From Panax quinquefolius (lineage: Eukaryota > Streptophyta > Magnoliopsida > Apiales > Araliaceae), in NCBI GenBank assembly GCA_020205615.1, contig CM035168.1:125746795-125810794 (forward strand): a stretch of DNA of 64,000 bases, in the 5' to 3' direction. The position numbers were made by a program, and so were the translations under genes. The stretch's first letter is position 1. Each line of letters starts with the position of its first letter. Positions 12,739-24,370 of this stretch are shown one piece after another. The notes below the pieces were generated by a model, which made no database searches, was not told the origin of the DNA, and was given only the letters and a program-made list of their open reading frames with translations.

Positions 12739-13017
12739 CTTAAAAGAGCTATGATCAAGCTGAATAGTTCTACGATAGTCCTCCTCAACTTTTGTCCAAT
12801 CACTACAAAACAAAGGCAACAAAAAATTAAAGGAAATAAATGGTCGATGAACTCGAACATCACAAATTCCAGTCTTTCAGTATCCAAAGGGGAAAATAAT
12901 CAAAATGAATAAGCAAAACCATAAAGGGTACGCTACCAGTACATACTTCCGCTTTGCGATGGCATAGAGCTCTCAGTTAGTCCAATATACAGGAACATTA
13001 GGGCACAACGTAATAGC
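12739..13017 (-). pseudogene. Fragment of CHIP-type E3 ubiquitin ligase gene (TPR exons)
   Basis: Two adjacent exons of the CHIP (STUB1-like, TPR plus U-box) gene on the minus strand. Exon 13017-12947 reads AITLCPNVPVYWTN, stop, ELYAIAKRK. Exon 12802-12739 completes N then DWTKVEEDYRRTIQLDHSSF K. Plant CHIP has SPNVPAYWTNRALCHMKRKD then WTKVEEDCRKAIQL at this place. Acceptor and donor sites (GTATGT; TAG; AAG/GTCAAT) and phase are intact, so this is a genomic, not processed, copy. The CGN-to-TGA stop after WTN, the absence of the first TPR exon and of any recognisable U-box exon make it a broken fragment. Confidence 0.75.
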
Positions 13018-14087
13018 CTGAAAACCCCCAAATAAAATATATAAAAACGAATGAGCATGATAAAAATGAAACATTTACACCATCAAAATTTATGAACATA
13101 GTGCAACATGTTGCCTAAAAAAGTTTTTATTTGGCTTTGCATATATTTTGATCACCATAAAAAAAATTATTTTACAAATTCTATAAGCTATTGTAATTTC
13201 CATGACTAATATGTCAATCTCAAAGCAAACAAAAAAAGCTAATATAAAAATTATCATTTGAATACATATGTCCATACGTAAATACAAATAGGACGTATTT
13301 AAATATAAAACTAAGTGGGAGAAAAGATGAAAAATACTCCAAATTGGTAATCACAAACCCTAAATATTGGTTGTTTGAGAGATATGGGGCCAAAAGTCAA
13401 AATTTGAGACACTACGGCGGTTGAAATTTCGAAAGCAGGAAGATCACCTAGGATTGCACTCCACACATTTTGGATCGAAACTAAAATCTTTTGCTTGATT
13501 TGAGAGAACTTGAACTAAATGATGGTAATAATATTTGAGGCAAAACTTGAGGGAATTGTTTGGAAATAGATTTTTTTTTTGATGAGAGAGAGACAGGCAA
13601 TTAGGGCCTAGGGGCTTTTGTAGTATGTGCCGAAGGAATTGACTGAAAGTGAAAGAAGAGTAAGAGGTGATAAGTAAACCGAAGATGAAGCGGAGGAAAA
13701 TAAATCGAAAAGGAATCGAATGAGGGTTAATTGAGGAGATGGAAGAGTGGGGAAGGCGAAGAGACGATATATGAGAGGAGAAATAACCGAGTTAACTCTT
13801 AATTAATTAAGAGTTGACTCAGTGAATTTTTCAATTGATTTGAAATTGAGTTTTGTGCTGTATTTATATATAAGGATTGATAAGAATATATGCAACTTCA
13901 TTACATAGACAAGCAAAATTAACAAATTTCCTCTATTTTTTCAAAACATGTATTTGATGAAGTCATAATGGTCTTTAAAAAATGATCAAATTTTTTGTTT
14001 AATAAGTTAACAAACACAAATAGAAAATAATACTACATTCATTTCAAATTATATGATCATTATTGACTTTTGAACGTTAATTTAAGA

Positions 14088-14514
14088 TGTAAGACCCCAA
14101 ATTTTATGAAATAAAAATATTTAATTTTTTTATAAATATTATTGTAAAATCCCAAATTTACTTAATAAAGATTTAATTTTCTCGAAATATTTTTTTTTTA
14201 GAATATTATGGTGTGAATTTGAGATAATGTTATAGTTGTGGGTAGTATTCATAAATTTTACAAAAGTATGCAAGTAGTTATATAATATTCGATTGGTGGG
14301 GAATATTCTTTTTGTCGAGAAATATCCGTATTTGATTTTGACAATCATTAGTGGACCCTACAACGGAATTATTATTTGGATTGAGAAAATGACAAAAATA
14401 TTTTTATGAAAATAACGGCAAAAGTTTTCTTTATTAAAATCATTGAACTACTCATTAGTAGTAGAAATGCGATGTCTGGCGTGGTTGCATAGTAGCACAC
14501 GGTATTGATTATTG
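14088..14514 (+). mobile_element. Element B: truncated 5' LTR start (plus orientation)
   Basis: It starts TGTAAGACCCCAAATTTT, the plus-orientation form of the family LTR start (TGTGAGACCCCAG in element A read on its own strand). It then follows that LTR through the stretch with TGGTGTGAATTTGAGATAAT and GTTATAGTTGTGGGTAGT. The match stops near 14514, where a copia piece is joined, so most of the LTR is deleted. Confidence 0.7.
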
Positions 14515-14708
14515 ATCTACTAAAGTCGTCAGTAAATGTAATGAAGTAATAAAACCTACCTCTTGCTAACGAACTCATGGGTCCACATACATCACTATGT
14601 ATAAGTCCCAATACATCGCTAGCCCATTCACTGTGTCTAGTGAAAGGGGTTTTAGTCATCTTGCCTAATAAACAAGACTCGCATTTCTCATATGATTCAA
14701 AATCAAAT
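14515..14708 (-). mobile_element. Ty1/copia integrase fragment
   Basis: The minus strand encodes YEKCESCLLGKMTKTPF, then TRHSEWASDVLGLIHSDVCG and FYYFITFTDDFSR. This is the GAG-pre-integrase zinc-binding end followed by the first DDE aspartate region of a copia integrase (HTDVCGPM, FTDD). It covers only about 195 bp and lies between two pieces of gypsy-like element B, so it is a captured filler piece, not an element. Confidence 0.85.
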
Positions 14709-14711
14709 GTT

Positions 14712-15049
14712 CAATATGAGACTATATTCTGCTAAATCCTAGAAAAGAAATATTTTTGGGACTGATTTGGTATTTTTCATGAAAATGATCTAGTTATGAG
14801 TAAATGAGTTAAATATGTTATATGAAGTAACAAAGTTGAAAAATAGGATTTTATGGCTTGAGAATCCTATATAGGGTATATGCAGATTTTTGATAAGGGA
14901 TTTGAGCATTGGTGATGAAATCTCATGAGTATGACATTTTTGAATGATTAAATGCATTATTTGGTAAAGTGTAGACAATTGAAATAAATTATTTATAAGT
15001 TTAAGAAGTGATTAAAATATTGTTATAATATTAATAATATTAGATTATG
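14712..15049 (+). mobile_element. Element B: internal fragment, left of the nested insertion
   Basis: This is the near reverse complement of about 18741-19075 inside element A (for example AAGAAATATTTTTGGGACTG and AAATAGGATTTTATGG match in inverted form). It is therefore the internal, non-coding part of a same-family element lying in plus orientation. The sequence resumes after the nested element at 23494. Confidence 0.75.
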
Positions 15050-17461
15050 TGTGACGCCCCCAAAATTAGGTATACGTCACCCATCTTGGGTCGCCACTTA
15101 CATGGTACATAAATTCAAATACAACTTACTAATATAACTGTCGTGTACAATACGACATAAACTGTGAGTTTGAATACAAATATTATCTACTAGATATTAT
15201 ACAAACTCAAAAGGAGTCCTCATTACAAATATTATCACACTATTTCACGAAATAGTGAGGACTACTAATGCTATCCTCTGGACCATTACTTCGCTCCCCG
15301 ACTTCGTCTAGCTATGTTCTCATTTCAAGAGAAAACGGTGAAAGAAAGAAAAGTGAGCTCAACTAGCCCAAGAAGAAATATTATGACTAAGATAATGCGA
15401 ATAAATTATCATTAGCCTTCAACAAAGGTTAAACCGATAAAATACAATAGACAACCAGTTTAATCTGCAATGAATATGCAATCCATTAAAAAAATCAAGT
15501 AGAGAATAAAGTCTACTATCTTTTAGGTTTTAAAAGTTTTTCATCAATTTTTATCATTTGAGACTCGACAATAAATAAACCACCACATCTAATTATCCAC
15601 GTACCACGGTCAAGGATTTTCATCAAATTATCAATGAATTACATGACTATACCGAATCACCCCGGTCATAATCATACCAAAAACTATCCATCAACGCATT
15701 ACAGTGCCACCGAGGACTTTTGTCACATCATTTATATCAAGTCATGATTATATCGAATGATCCTCGGTCATAATCATACTAAGTTCATCTATGCACGTAA
15801 GCCAAAGATAACATAATATAACATGAGGATGATGACAATGACATAATAATTCAATAAAACAAGTTCAAGAATTATTTAATCCATGAATTATTAACGTCCA
15901 AATTGTCAACATGATCTTTGCTTTCGTAGAGTAAAATTCAAGAATGATCGGAAGAATATTTCCATGAAAAGATCTTTGGATGAAACGCAAATATCGAGGA
16001 TATTCTACTAATTTCATGGAGTATAGAAGTCCAAGTTTTAACCAATTTGGGTATAATAAAGAATGGAATAACAAAAGAAATCACCACGCATGCGGTATTG
16101 GCATGAGACGGGTTATTCCAACGAAATAATAATAACGGAACCAGTCGTGAAATTCACAATCGAGCGGGATGTTCTAACGAGAATAATAAAGATGGAACCG
16201 GATCCGGTAAAAAACACGAGATAGGATATTCAAACGAGAATGATAAAGATTTTAACCAGTCCTGTAAAAACATGAACAAGATGTTCCAACGTAATAATAA
16301 AAAGCGGAACCGGTCCTGTGTAAAACACATGCATGTGATGTTCCAATGTAATAATAGAAGAATGTCACCAAGTATAGGGTAAACCGCGTATACAGGTTAT
16401 TCCAACAGAATAAATAAGAATGGAATAACATAAGGATTTCACCAAGTATAGGATATGCCGCATATATAGGTTATGTATAGGGTATATCACTTTTACAGGT
16501 TATTCCAACAGAATAATAGTGAATGGAATAACAGAAGTTCTCTTCAAGAAGAAAGAATAACACCCCTTACCGTAAAAGAACTGAATATAGAAGTAGTGAA
16601 GTAGCGAAATACTCTTCTTCTTTCTATAATTTTCTCTCTAGCTTCTCTCTCTATAATTTCTCTCTAGAGTTTCAATGAATTAAATAAGAAAATAATGAAG
16701 GAATGAGCTTCTATTTATAGGAAAATGGAATGTATAAGAATTAATCCATGAACTAGTCCAGATTGATTTACTTTAATCGGCGGTCCATATTTAAAGAAAA
16801 ATCTTTTAAATAAAATATAATATATTCTATTTATATAAAAACATTTTACTATGCAAACACTATGCAATACTACGCAAAACACTATACAAAAACACTATGC
16901 AACACTATGCATAATAAAATATAATATATTCTATTTATAGAATAACTTTAATAAAGTATTCTATTTTATATAAAAGATGTTTCGCTTTTATTACGTTAAT
17001 AATACGAATAAAACAAAACGTCATTATCGCTTATAATAATTCATATTATTAATCGACAATAATGGAATCAAACCGAGTAACTTCACATAAAGCATCAATA
17101 CTCAATACCGGTGTATTTCTACTATGCAACCACATGTATTATCGTACTTTTACTACGAGTAGTTCAACAAGAACCACTTGTAAAACTTCCGCCGTTATTT
17201 CAATAAAATATTTTTGTCGCTTTCTCGATCCGACAATAATTACATTTTGGGTCCACCAATGATTGAGTAGTTGTATTTAATATTCCTCGCTAAACCTAAT
17301 ATTCCCCACCAATCGAATATAATATAATATAACCACTTGCATACTTTGCAAAATTTATAAATACTACCCACAACTATAATATTATCTCAAATTCACACCA
17401 TAATATTAAAAATTATTTTGACAAAATTTAAATCTTTATTGATAAAATCTGGGGTCTCACA
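15050..17461 (-). repeat. Element A 3' LTR
   Basis: Closely similar to 21080-23493 along its whole length. The differences concentrate at CG-containing words (see findings). A TATA-like CTATAAATAG lies on the minus strand at 16711-16720. Confidence 0.9.
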
Positions 17462-17480
17462 ATCTCCCCTCCTTATGGAA
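17462..17480 (-). other. Polypurine tract of element A
   Basis: On the element's strand the bases just before the 3' LTR read CATAAGGAGGGGAGAT, a purine run of the kind used to prime plus-strand DNA synthesis. Confidence 0.7.
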
Positions 17481-17879
17481 TTTTGCCCTCGAAATTAGGG
17501 TACGTACCTGGTATTATAAAGAGATGAGGATACCTTGAATACCTTTATCGTTGAAAACATTAAATTCATTTTTGCAATCCGGTCAAAGATATTCATTAAC
17601 AATTCATCTTTGCACTACAGGCCAAAGATATACAACTGTAAAACCAATAATACTGAGACTCAGCTTAATAGTATCACAACCATGAATTATCCATGCACTA
17701 CTGGCTAAGGATATTCGTGTTTTCAATTACGGTCATGATTATACCGAATAATCCGTGGTCATAATCATACCAAGTCTATTAATGCACTACTACTAAAGAT
17801 GACTTTTACCACATCCATGAATTAATATTTCATTCTTTGAGACTCACTTCAATAATTAATCCATATCATCGAATCATCC

Positions 17880-18545
17880 CCGCACTACAGGTGCCAAGGA
17901 TATTCATTAAGATCACGACCACGAATTATCCATGCACTACTACCAAAGATAATCGTGTATTCATTAAGATCCGACCACAAATTATCCATACTACTACCAA
18001 AGATAATTGTGTATTCATTAAGATCACGATCACAAATTATCCATGCACTACTACCAAAAGATAATTGTGTATTCATTAAGATCAATGCACCACGAATTAT
18101 CCATGCACTACTACCAAAGATAATCGTGTATTTATTAATATCACGACCACAAATTATCCATGCACTACTACCAAAGATAATCGTGTATTCATTAGTATCA
18201 CGACCACAAATTATCCATGCACTACGGCCAAAGATAATTGTGTATTCATTAAGATATCACGACCACAAAATTATCCATGCACTACTACCAAAGATAATTG
18301 TGTATTCATTAAGATCACGACCACAAATTATCCATGCACTACTACGGCCAAAGATAATCGTGTATTCATTAGTATCACGACCACAAATTATCCATGCACT
18401 ACTACCAAATATAATTGTGTATTCATTAGTATCACGACCACAAATTATCCATGCACTACTACCGAAGATAATTGTGTATTCATTAAGTATCACGACCACA
18501 AATTATCCATGCACTACTACCAAAGATAATTGTGTTTTCAATTAC
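17880..18545. repeat. 57-bp tandem array inside element A
   Basis: About 11 head-to-tail units, each containing AATTATCCATGCACTAC, then AAAGATAATCGTGTATTC. The unit is 57 bp, a multiple of 3, which opens long but spurious reading frames on both strands. A weaker, decayed continuation reaches left to about 17690. The same unit occurs in element C (27590-27930). Confidence 0.9.
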
Positions 18546-20158
18546 GGTTATGATTATACCGAACAATCCTCGAGTCATAATCATACCAAGTCCATCTATG
18601 CAATTACTGAGCCACGATGACTTTCAACGTAATATAAAACACGAGGATAATGATATAAAGAATCAATCAAATGAGATAAAGGATAAATATTAAACATTTA
18701 TAAAATAATTTATCCGAGATTCAAGAATATCCCCATGTTATCAATCACTTAATAATCTCATAATCTAATAACATTAATATTATAACAATATTTTAATCAC
18801 TTCCTAAATTTATAAACAATTTATCTCAATTGTTTACGCTTTTACCATATAATGCATTTAATCATTCAAAATGCCATACTCATAAAATATCATCACCAAT
18901 TATCAAATCCTCATAAAAAATATGCATATATTCTATATAGGATTCTCTCTAACCCATAAAATCCTATTTTCAACTTTGTTACTTCACATAACATATTTAA
19001 CTCATATGTTCAGTAATTAAACTATTTTCATGAAAATACCAAATCAGTCCCAAAAATATTTCTTTTCTGGGATTTAGAATAACATAGTCCCATAATGAAA
19101 ATATATTTTTCTCGAATTTTTAAAATTCATTTACTATTTTTAAAATCAATTTCTAATTAATTCCTTAAGAAATTAGCTACCTCAAGTTTAACTCCAAAAT
19201 TCCCAAATCTTGGCAAGACCTTACACATGTTAACGTGAGCTTCCAGTTTAAATTTCATGGTCATCGAGAGTTATAGAACTCGGTTATAGCGTTTCCAAAT
19301 CGGAAAAACCTAAATATTGAAATAGTCATAACTTGCTCATTTTAAGTCGAATGAGCTCATTTTTGGACAGGAGGTACTTTATACCATATACTTTCATGTC
19401 CCAAAACCCAGAATTTTTCTCATAATTTAAGTGGCCGAAACATCCCTCTAAAATCATGGCAGCAGCTTTTTCGGTTTTGCAGCTTTGCACTCCTTTGCTA
19501 AAATCAGTCCACACAAAAATCTACAACACCTTTTCCAGTAATTCCACTTGAATTAGTTAGGTAACTCATAGATCTAACTCTAGGTCTTGACCACATTCAA
19601 AATTCAAAATATAATAGGAGATATGGTCTATTGAATTTCATGTTACGTTTTTCACCAAAATCGATTTTCAACTCTTTGTGATTTTAAGAAACTTTCATGT
19701 TTTTACATACTAACCAACATAACTCATCATAAAACTTACTAATACCACGAATACCCATGATTTTCATTAGTCCAATGCTTTTATTATGACTTTCATCATG
19801 AACCACGTAAACTGCTCATTTAGTTGAAGAAATATTTGAGGGTTTAAGAAATGGGTTTTTATCTTTGGGGTCAATACAAAATTCGATTTCACGCTCTAAG
19901 TAGGCTAAGAAGTCTTCAAGAATACGCCAGAAATTTATTAATAATAGAAATATCATTCAAAATCTGTGACTCTCATCCAAGACTTGGATAAGTACGTCAC
20001 ATTGATACCAATCATGACTTCTATCCCTTAACCTAGATAGCACCTCACAATGATACCTATAAACTTGCCATCTTCATTCACGATGTCGCTTACGTAAAAG
20101 TCCGACTTGATGCATTCCACACAAGGAAGTCAACAACGAAAGGTTCGGGTCTCTTTAC

Positions 20159-20446
20159 TTATGGCTTGATATGACAATAATTGACTTTAGTAGTTTGGTT
20201 ATGAATATAAAAGCTAACAACCTTACGAAAAGAATGATGAGTAGTTAACCAATTGATTCCTAAAATACCATCAAAGGCAAATATTTTCAAAGAGATAATA
20301 TCGACAGGTAACGTGAAAGTGTTTATTTGAAACAACAAGATTAATAAACAATTGGAGGTAACGAAGGTTTCTCCCAACGAAGTTTCAACCAATAAGTTAA
20401 AGTCTAACTTCTCCTGAGTCAAATTTAAATGTTGAACGCAAAGCAA
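20159..20446 (-). pseudogene. Retropepsin (gypsy protease) remnant of element A
   Basis: The frame contains FAFDGILGINWLTTHHSFRK, matching the conserved FDxILGMDWLxxHxA block of Ty3/gypsy retropepsin-like domains, preceded by a LNLLVETSLGETF-like segment typical of the upstream part. The upstream active-site triplet is not in this open frame. A normal element would continue into reverse transcriptase; here the sequence becomes non-coding. Confidence 0.75.
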
Positions 20447-20561
20447 GCCGAGAGATAAAATAATGGGTAGAACAGGTATCTTATAAGGTATAGACTTCGC
20501 AAGAATTTATAATTAACTAACCCGTGCTAACTTCGTTCGAGTCACTTGCTTTTTTAAGAAG

Positions 20562-20830
20562 TCATGAAAAACGCTCTTCATGAAACCACCGACTTTGTTT
20601 TATCCAGTATCCGCCTTTGGTGCCACCGTCCCAAATTGGACTTGACTTTGGTGCACGACAAAATCGAGCTAAATGACATTCTCTTCTTGAAATTTCCACT
20701 TCTATTATCTTGGCCATGATTACCACCGAAGTGGTTACCATTCTTGGCATGATAATTTCTCCCACGATGGTCATCATTGTTCAGATGGTCGCTTCTGCAC
20801 GCAGAATGATGATTATTATCGTGTTGTTGG
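20562..20830 (-). pseudogene. gag C-terminal remnant of element A
   Basis: The frames are broken, but minus-strand pieces rich in N, H, G and R (HHNRGYYHAKNGNHFGGN-like) followed by a basic SSILSCTKVKSNLG segment resemble the linker after a gypsy gag zinc knuckle. It sits directly after the 5' LTR side, so most of gag is deleted. Confidence 0.45.
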
Positions 20831-21079
20831 TCGTTACCTTTTGGTTGAGTCGACTCATTATCGCTACTCCAATAACCGAGCCCTATTCACAACATCTAAA
20901 TACAAACACCGCCACAAAACAAGGGTTAATTAACATGCAACATATTATCACTATACTCGACCGACCAATCAAATACCAAATAAACTTAGGTAGGTCATAC
21001 TAATGAAGGAATTCCCGCTCTCCCTCCTAGTACTATTCTCACATCTTAGCGGGGATCATATCCCTAAGCTCGATACTGT

Positions 21080-23493
21080 TGTGGCGCCCCAAAAATTAGG
21101 TATACGTCACCCATCTTGGGTCGCCACTTACATGGTACATAAATTCAAATACAACTTACTAATATAACTGCTGTGTATAATACGACATAAAATCGTGAGT
21201 TTGAATACAAATATTATCTACTAGATATTATACAAACTCAAAAGGAGTCCTCATTACAACTATTATCACACTATTTCACGTAATAGTGAGGACTACTAAT
21301 GCTATCCTACGGACCATTACTGTTCCCCGACTGTCCCCCCCTATGTTCTCATTTCACGAAGAAACGGTGAAAAGAAAGGGTGAGCTCAACTAGCCCAAGA
21401 AGAAATATTATGACTAAGATAATGCGTAATAAATTATCATTAGCCTTCAACAAAGTGTTAAACCGATAAAATACAATAGACAACCGCTTTAATCTGCATT
21501 TAATATGCAATCCATTAAAAAAATCAAGTAGAGAATAAAGTCTACTATCTTTTAGGTTTTAAAAGTTTTCATCAATTTTTATCGCCGAGACTCACTTTTA
21601 ATAAATAAACCACCACATCTAATTATCCCCGCATCTACTGGTCCAGGATTTTCATCAAATTATCAATGGTCATGACTATACCGAATCACCCCCAGTCATA
21701 ATCATACCAAAAACTATCCATCATCGCATTACGTGCCACCGAGGACTTTTGTCACATCATTTATATCAAGTCATGATTATACCGTATGATCCTCAGTCAT
21801 AATCATACTAAGTTCATCTATGCACGTAAGCCAAAGATAACATAATATAACATGAGGATGATGACAATGACATAATAATTCAATAAAACAATTTCAAGAA
21901 TTATTTAATCCATGAATTATTAACGTCCAAATTGTCAACATGAATCTTTTTTAGTAGAGTAAAATTCAAGAATGATCGGAAGAATATTTCCATGAAAGAT
22001 ATCGGATGAAACGCAAATATCAAGGATATTCTACTAATTTCATGGAGTATAGAAGTCCAAGTTTTAACCAATTGGGTATAATAAAGAATGGAATAACAAA
22101 AGAAATCACCATGCATGCGGTACTTGCATAGACAAAAGTTATTCCAATGTAATAATAATAATCGGAACCAGTCGTGAAATTCACACCGAAGCGTGGATGT
22201 TCCAATGTAATAATAAAGATGGAACCAGATCCGGTGTAAAACACATGATAGGATATTCCAACAGGAATGATAAAGACGGAACCCAGTCCGGTGTAAAAAC
22301 ATGCACAAGATGTTCCAATGAGAATAATAAAAAAAGCGGAACCGTGTCCGTGTAAAACACACGCATGTGATGTTCCAATGTATAATAGAAGAATGTCACC
22401 AAGTATAGGGTAAATCATGCATTATCTGAGTTATTCCAATGTAATAAATAAGAATGGAATAACATAAGGATTTCACCAAGTATAGGATATCGCCGCATAT
22501 CAAAGTTATGTATAGGTATATCACTTTTACAAAGTTATTCCAATGTAATAATAGTGAATGGAATAACATAAGTTCTCTTCAAGAAGAAAGAATAACACCC
22601 TTACCGTAAAAAGAACCTAATATAGAAGTAGTGAAGTAGCGAGAATACTCTTCTTCTTTCTATAATTTTCTCTATAGCTTCTCTCTATAATTTCTCTCTA
22701 GAGTTTCAATGAATTCGTAAGAAAATAATGAAGGAATGAGCTTCTATTTATAGGAAAATGGAATGCATAAGTAATTAATCCATGAACAGGTCCGTATTGA
22801 TTTACTTTAATCTGACGGTCCATATTTAAAGAAAAATCTTTTAAATAAAATATAATATATTCTATTTATATAAAAACATTTTACTATGCAAAACACTATG
22901 CAATACTATGCAAAACACTATACAAAAAACACTATGCAACACTATGCATAATAAAATATAATATATTCTATTTATAGAATAACTTTAATAAAGTATTCTA
23001 TTTTATATAAAAGATGTTTCGCTTTTATTACGTTAATAATACTGAATAAAACAAAACGTCATTATCGCTATAATAATTCATATTATTAATCGACAATAAT
23101 GGAATCAAACCGAGTAACTTCTCACATAAAGATCAATACTCAATACCGGTGTATACTTATGCAACCACATGTATTCATCGTATTTTTACTACGAGTAGTT
23201 CAACAAGAACTACGGTAAAACTTCCGCCGTTATTTCAATAAAATATTTTTGTCGCTTTCTCAATCCGACAATAATTACATTTTTGGGTCCACCAATGATT
23301 GGTAGTTATCTTAATATTCCTCGCTAAACCTGAATATTCCCAGACCAATCGAATATAATATAACCACTTGCATACTTTTGCAAAATTTATAAATACTACC
23401 CACAACTATAATATTATCTCAAATTCACACCATAATATTAAAAATTATTTTGACAAAATTTAAATCTTTATTGATAAAATCTGGGGTCTCACA
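21080..23493 (-). repeat. Element A 5' LTR
   Basis: In element orientation this is the upstream LTR. The U3 TATA-like box CTATAAATAG lies at 22744-22753 (minus), followed by a CT-rich leader. The outer edge abuts the TTATG target duplication. Confidence 0.9.
22744..22753 (-). promoter_or_regulatory. LTR TATA box, element A
   Basis: CTATAAATAG on the minus strand in the 5' LTR, conserved in the second LTR (16711-16720) and in element C (26009-26018, 32128-32137). Its position and conservation suggest the RNA polymerase II start lies about 30 bp downstream in the direction of decreasing coordinates. Confidence 0.6.
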
Positions 23494-24370
23494 TTATGAG
23501 TTTATAATATTTGGATAAATTTAAAGTTTTTAATATTTATCCTTGTTTCGTTTGATTAATCGCCGATATCATTGTCATCATTCTCATGTTTATATTGTGA
23601 TAAAAGTCATCTTTGGCTTACGTGCATAAAGTGGACTTGGTGTGATTATGACCGAGGATTATTCGTGATAATCATGACCGTAATGTGACAAATGATGTGG
23701 TAAAAGTCCTCGATGGCACAGAGTGCGTTGATGGGCGATTTTTGGTATGATTATGACGAGAGATTATTCGATGATAGATCATGACCCTTGATAATTTAAT
23801 GAATATCATCGCCCCATGTTAGCGGGATGACTTGATGATGTGGTTTATTTATTAAGTTGAGTCTCGGTGATTAAGTTGATGAAAACTTTTTAGATCATAG
23901 AAGATAGTAGATTTTATGCTCTACTGACTTTTCTAATGGATTGCTTGTTCAGCTGCGATTAAACTTGATGTCTATTGTATTTTATCGGTTTAACATTGTT
24001 GAAGACTATTATAATTTATTACGCATTATCTTAGTCATAATATTTCTTCTTTGGGCTAGTTGAGCTCACCTTTCTTTCACTTTATTCTCTTTAGGAAATG
24101 AGAATATAAATAGGCGAGTCGGGGAGCGGAGTGATGGTCGGATGATAGCATTAGTAGTCCTCATTTATTACATTAAATAGTGTGACAATAAATCTGATGA
24201 GGACTTCATTGAGTTTGTATCTTTGTCTAGATGACAATATACATATTAAAACTCTTAGATTATGTTTTGTCGTATTTTACACGATGATGTATAATTAAGT
24301 TGTATTTGAATTTTGAATCATGTATCAAGCGACTCAAGATGGGTGATGTATACTTGCTTTTGGGCGTCAC
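23494..24370 (+). mobile_element. Element B: continuation (internal edge and 3' part of LTR)
   Basis: The stretch resumes the plus-orientation family sequence after the nested element. From about 23560 it follows the second half of the family LTR in inverted form relative to A: GGGCTAGTTGAGCTCACC at 24053-24070, AGTAGTCCTCA at 24152-24162, then CGACTCAAGATGGGTGATG. It ends at GGGCGTCAC at 24370, exactly where the next LTR begins head-to-head. Confidence 0.75.

Larger units (their letters stand above)
15050..23493 (-). mobile_element. Element A: nested non-autonomous Ty3/gypsy-like LTR retrotransposon
   Basis: Two directly repeated LTRs, 15050-17461 (3' LTR on the element's strand) and 21080-23493 (5' LTR), each about 2.41 kb. 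They start TGTGAGACCCC and end GCGTCACA or GCGCCACA in element orientation (TG...CA). A perfect 5-bp duplication TTATG lies at 15045-15049 and 23494-23498, so the copy is a complete insertion. The 3.6-kb interior contains, in element order, a primer-site remnant, gag zinc-knuckle remnants, a retropepsin domain, about 1.5 kb of non-coding DNA, an array of 57-bp repeats and a purine-rich tract next to the 3' LTR. No reverse transcriptase, RNase H or integrase motif was seen. It must have been moved in trans. Confidence 0.9.

Noticed and set aside
17955..18620. 221-aa open reading frame of repeated peptides
   Set aside because: Produced by the 57-bp (19-codon) tandem array. The opposite strand is equally open, there is no family resemblance, and the array is non-coding in element C.
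19326..19514. 62-aa frame shared in part with 28750-28941
   Set aside because: Similarity reflects homologous non-coding interior of elements A and C; the two frames differ by frameshifts, so coding is not maintained.
21901..22418. Overlapping 130-150-aa minus-strand frames rich in F, Y and W
   Set aside because: They lie in the LTR near the R/U5 region and come from repeats of the TTCCAATGTAATAAT type. The equivalent frames in other LTR copies are broken.
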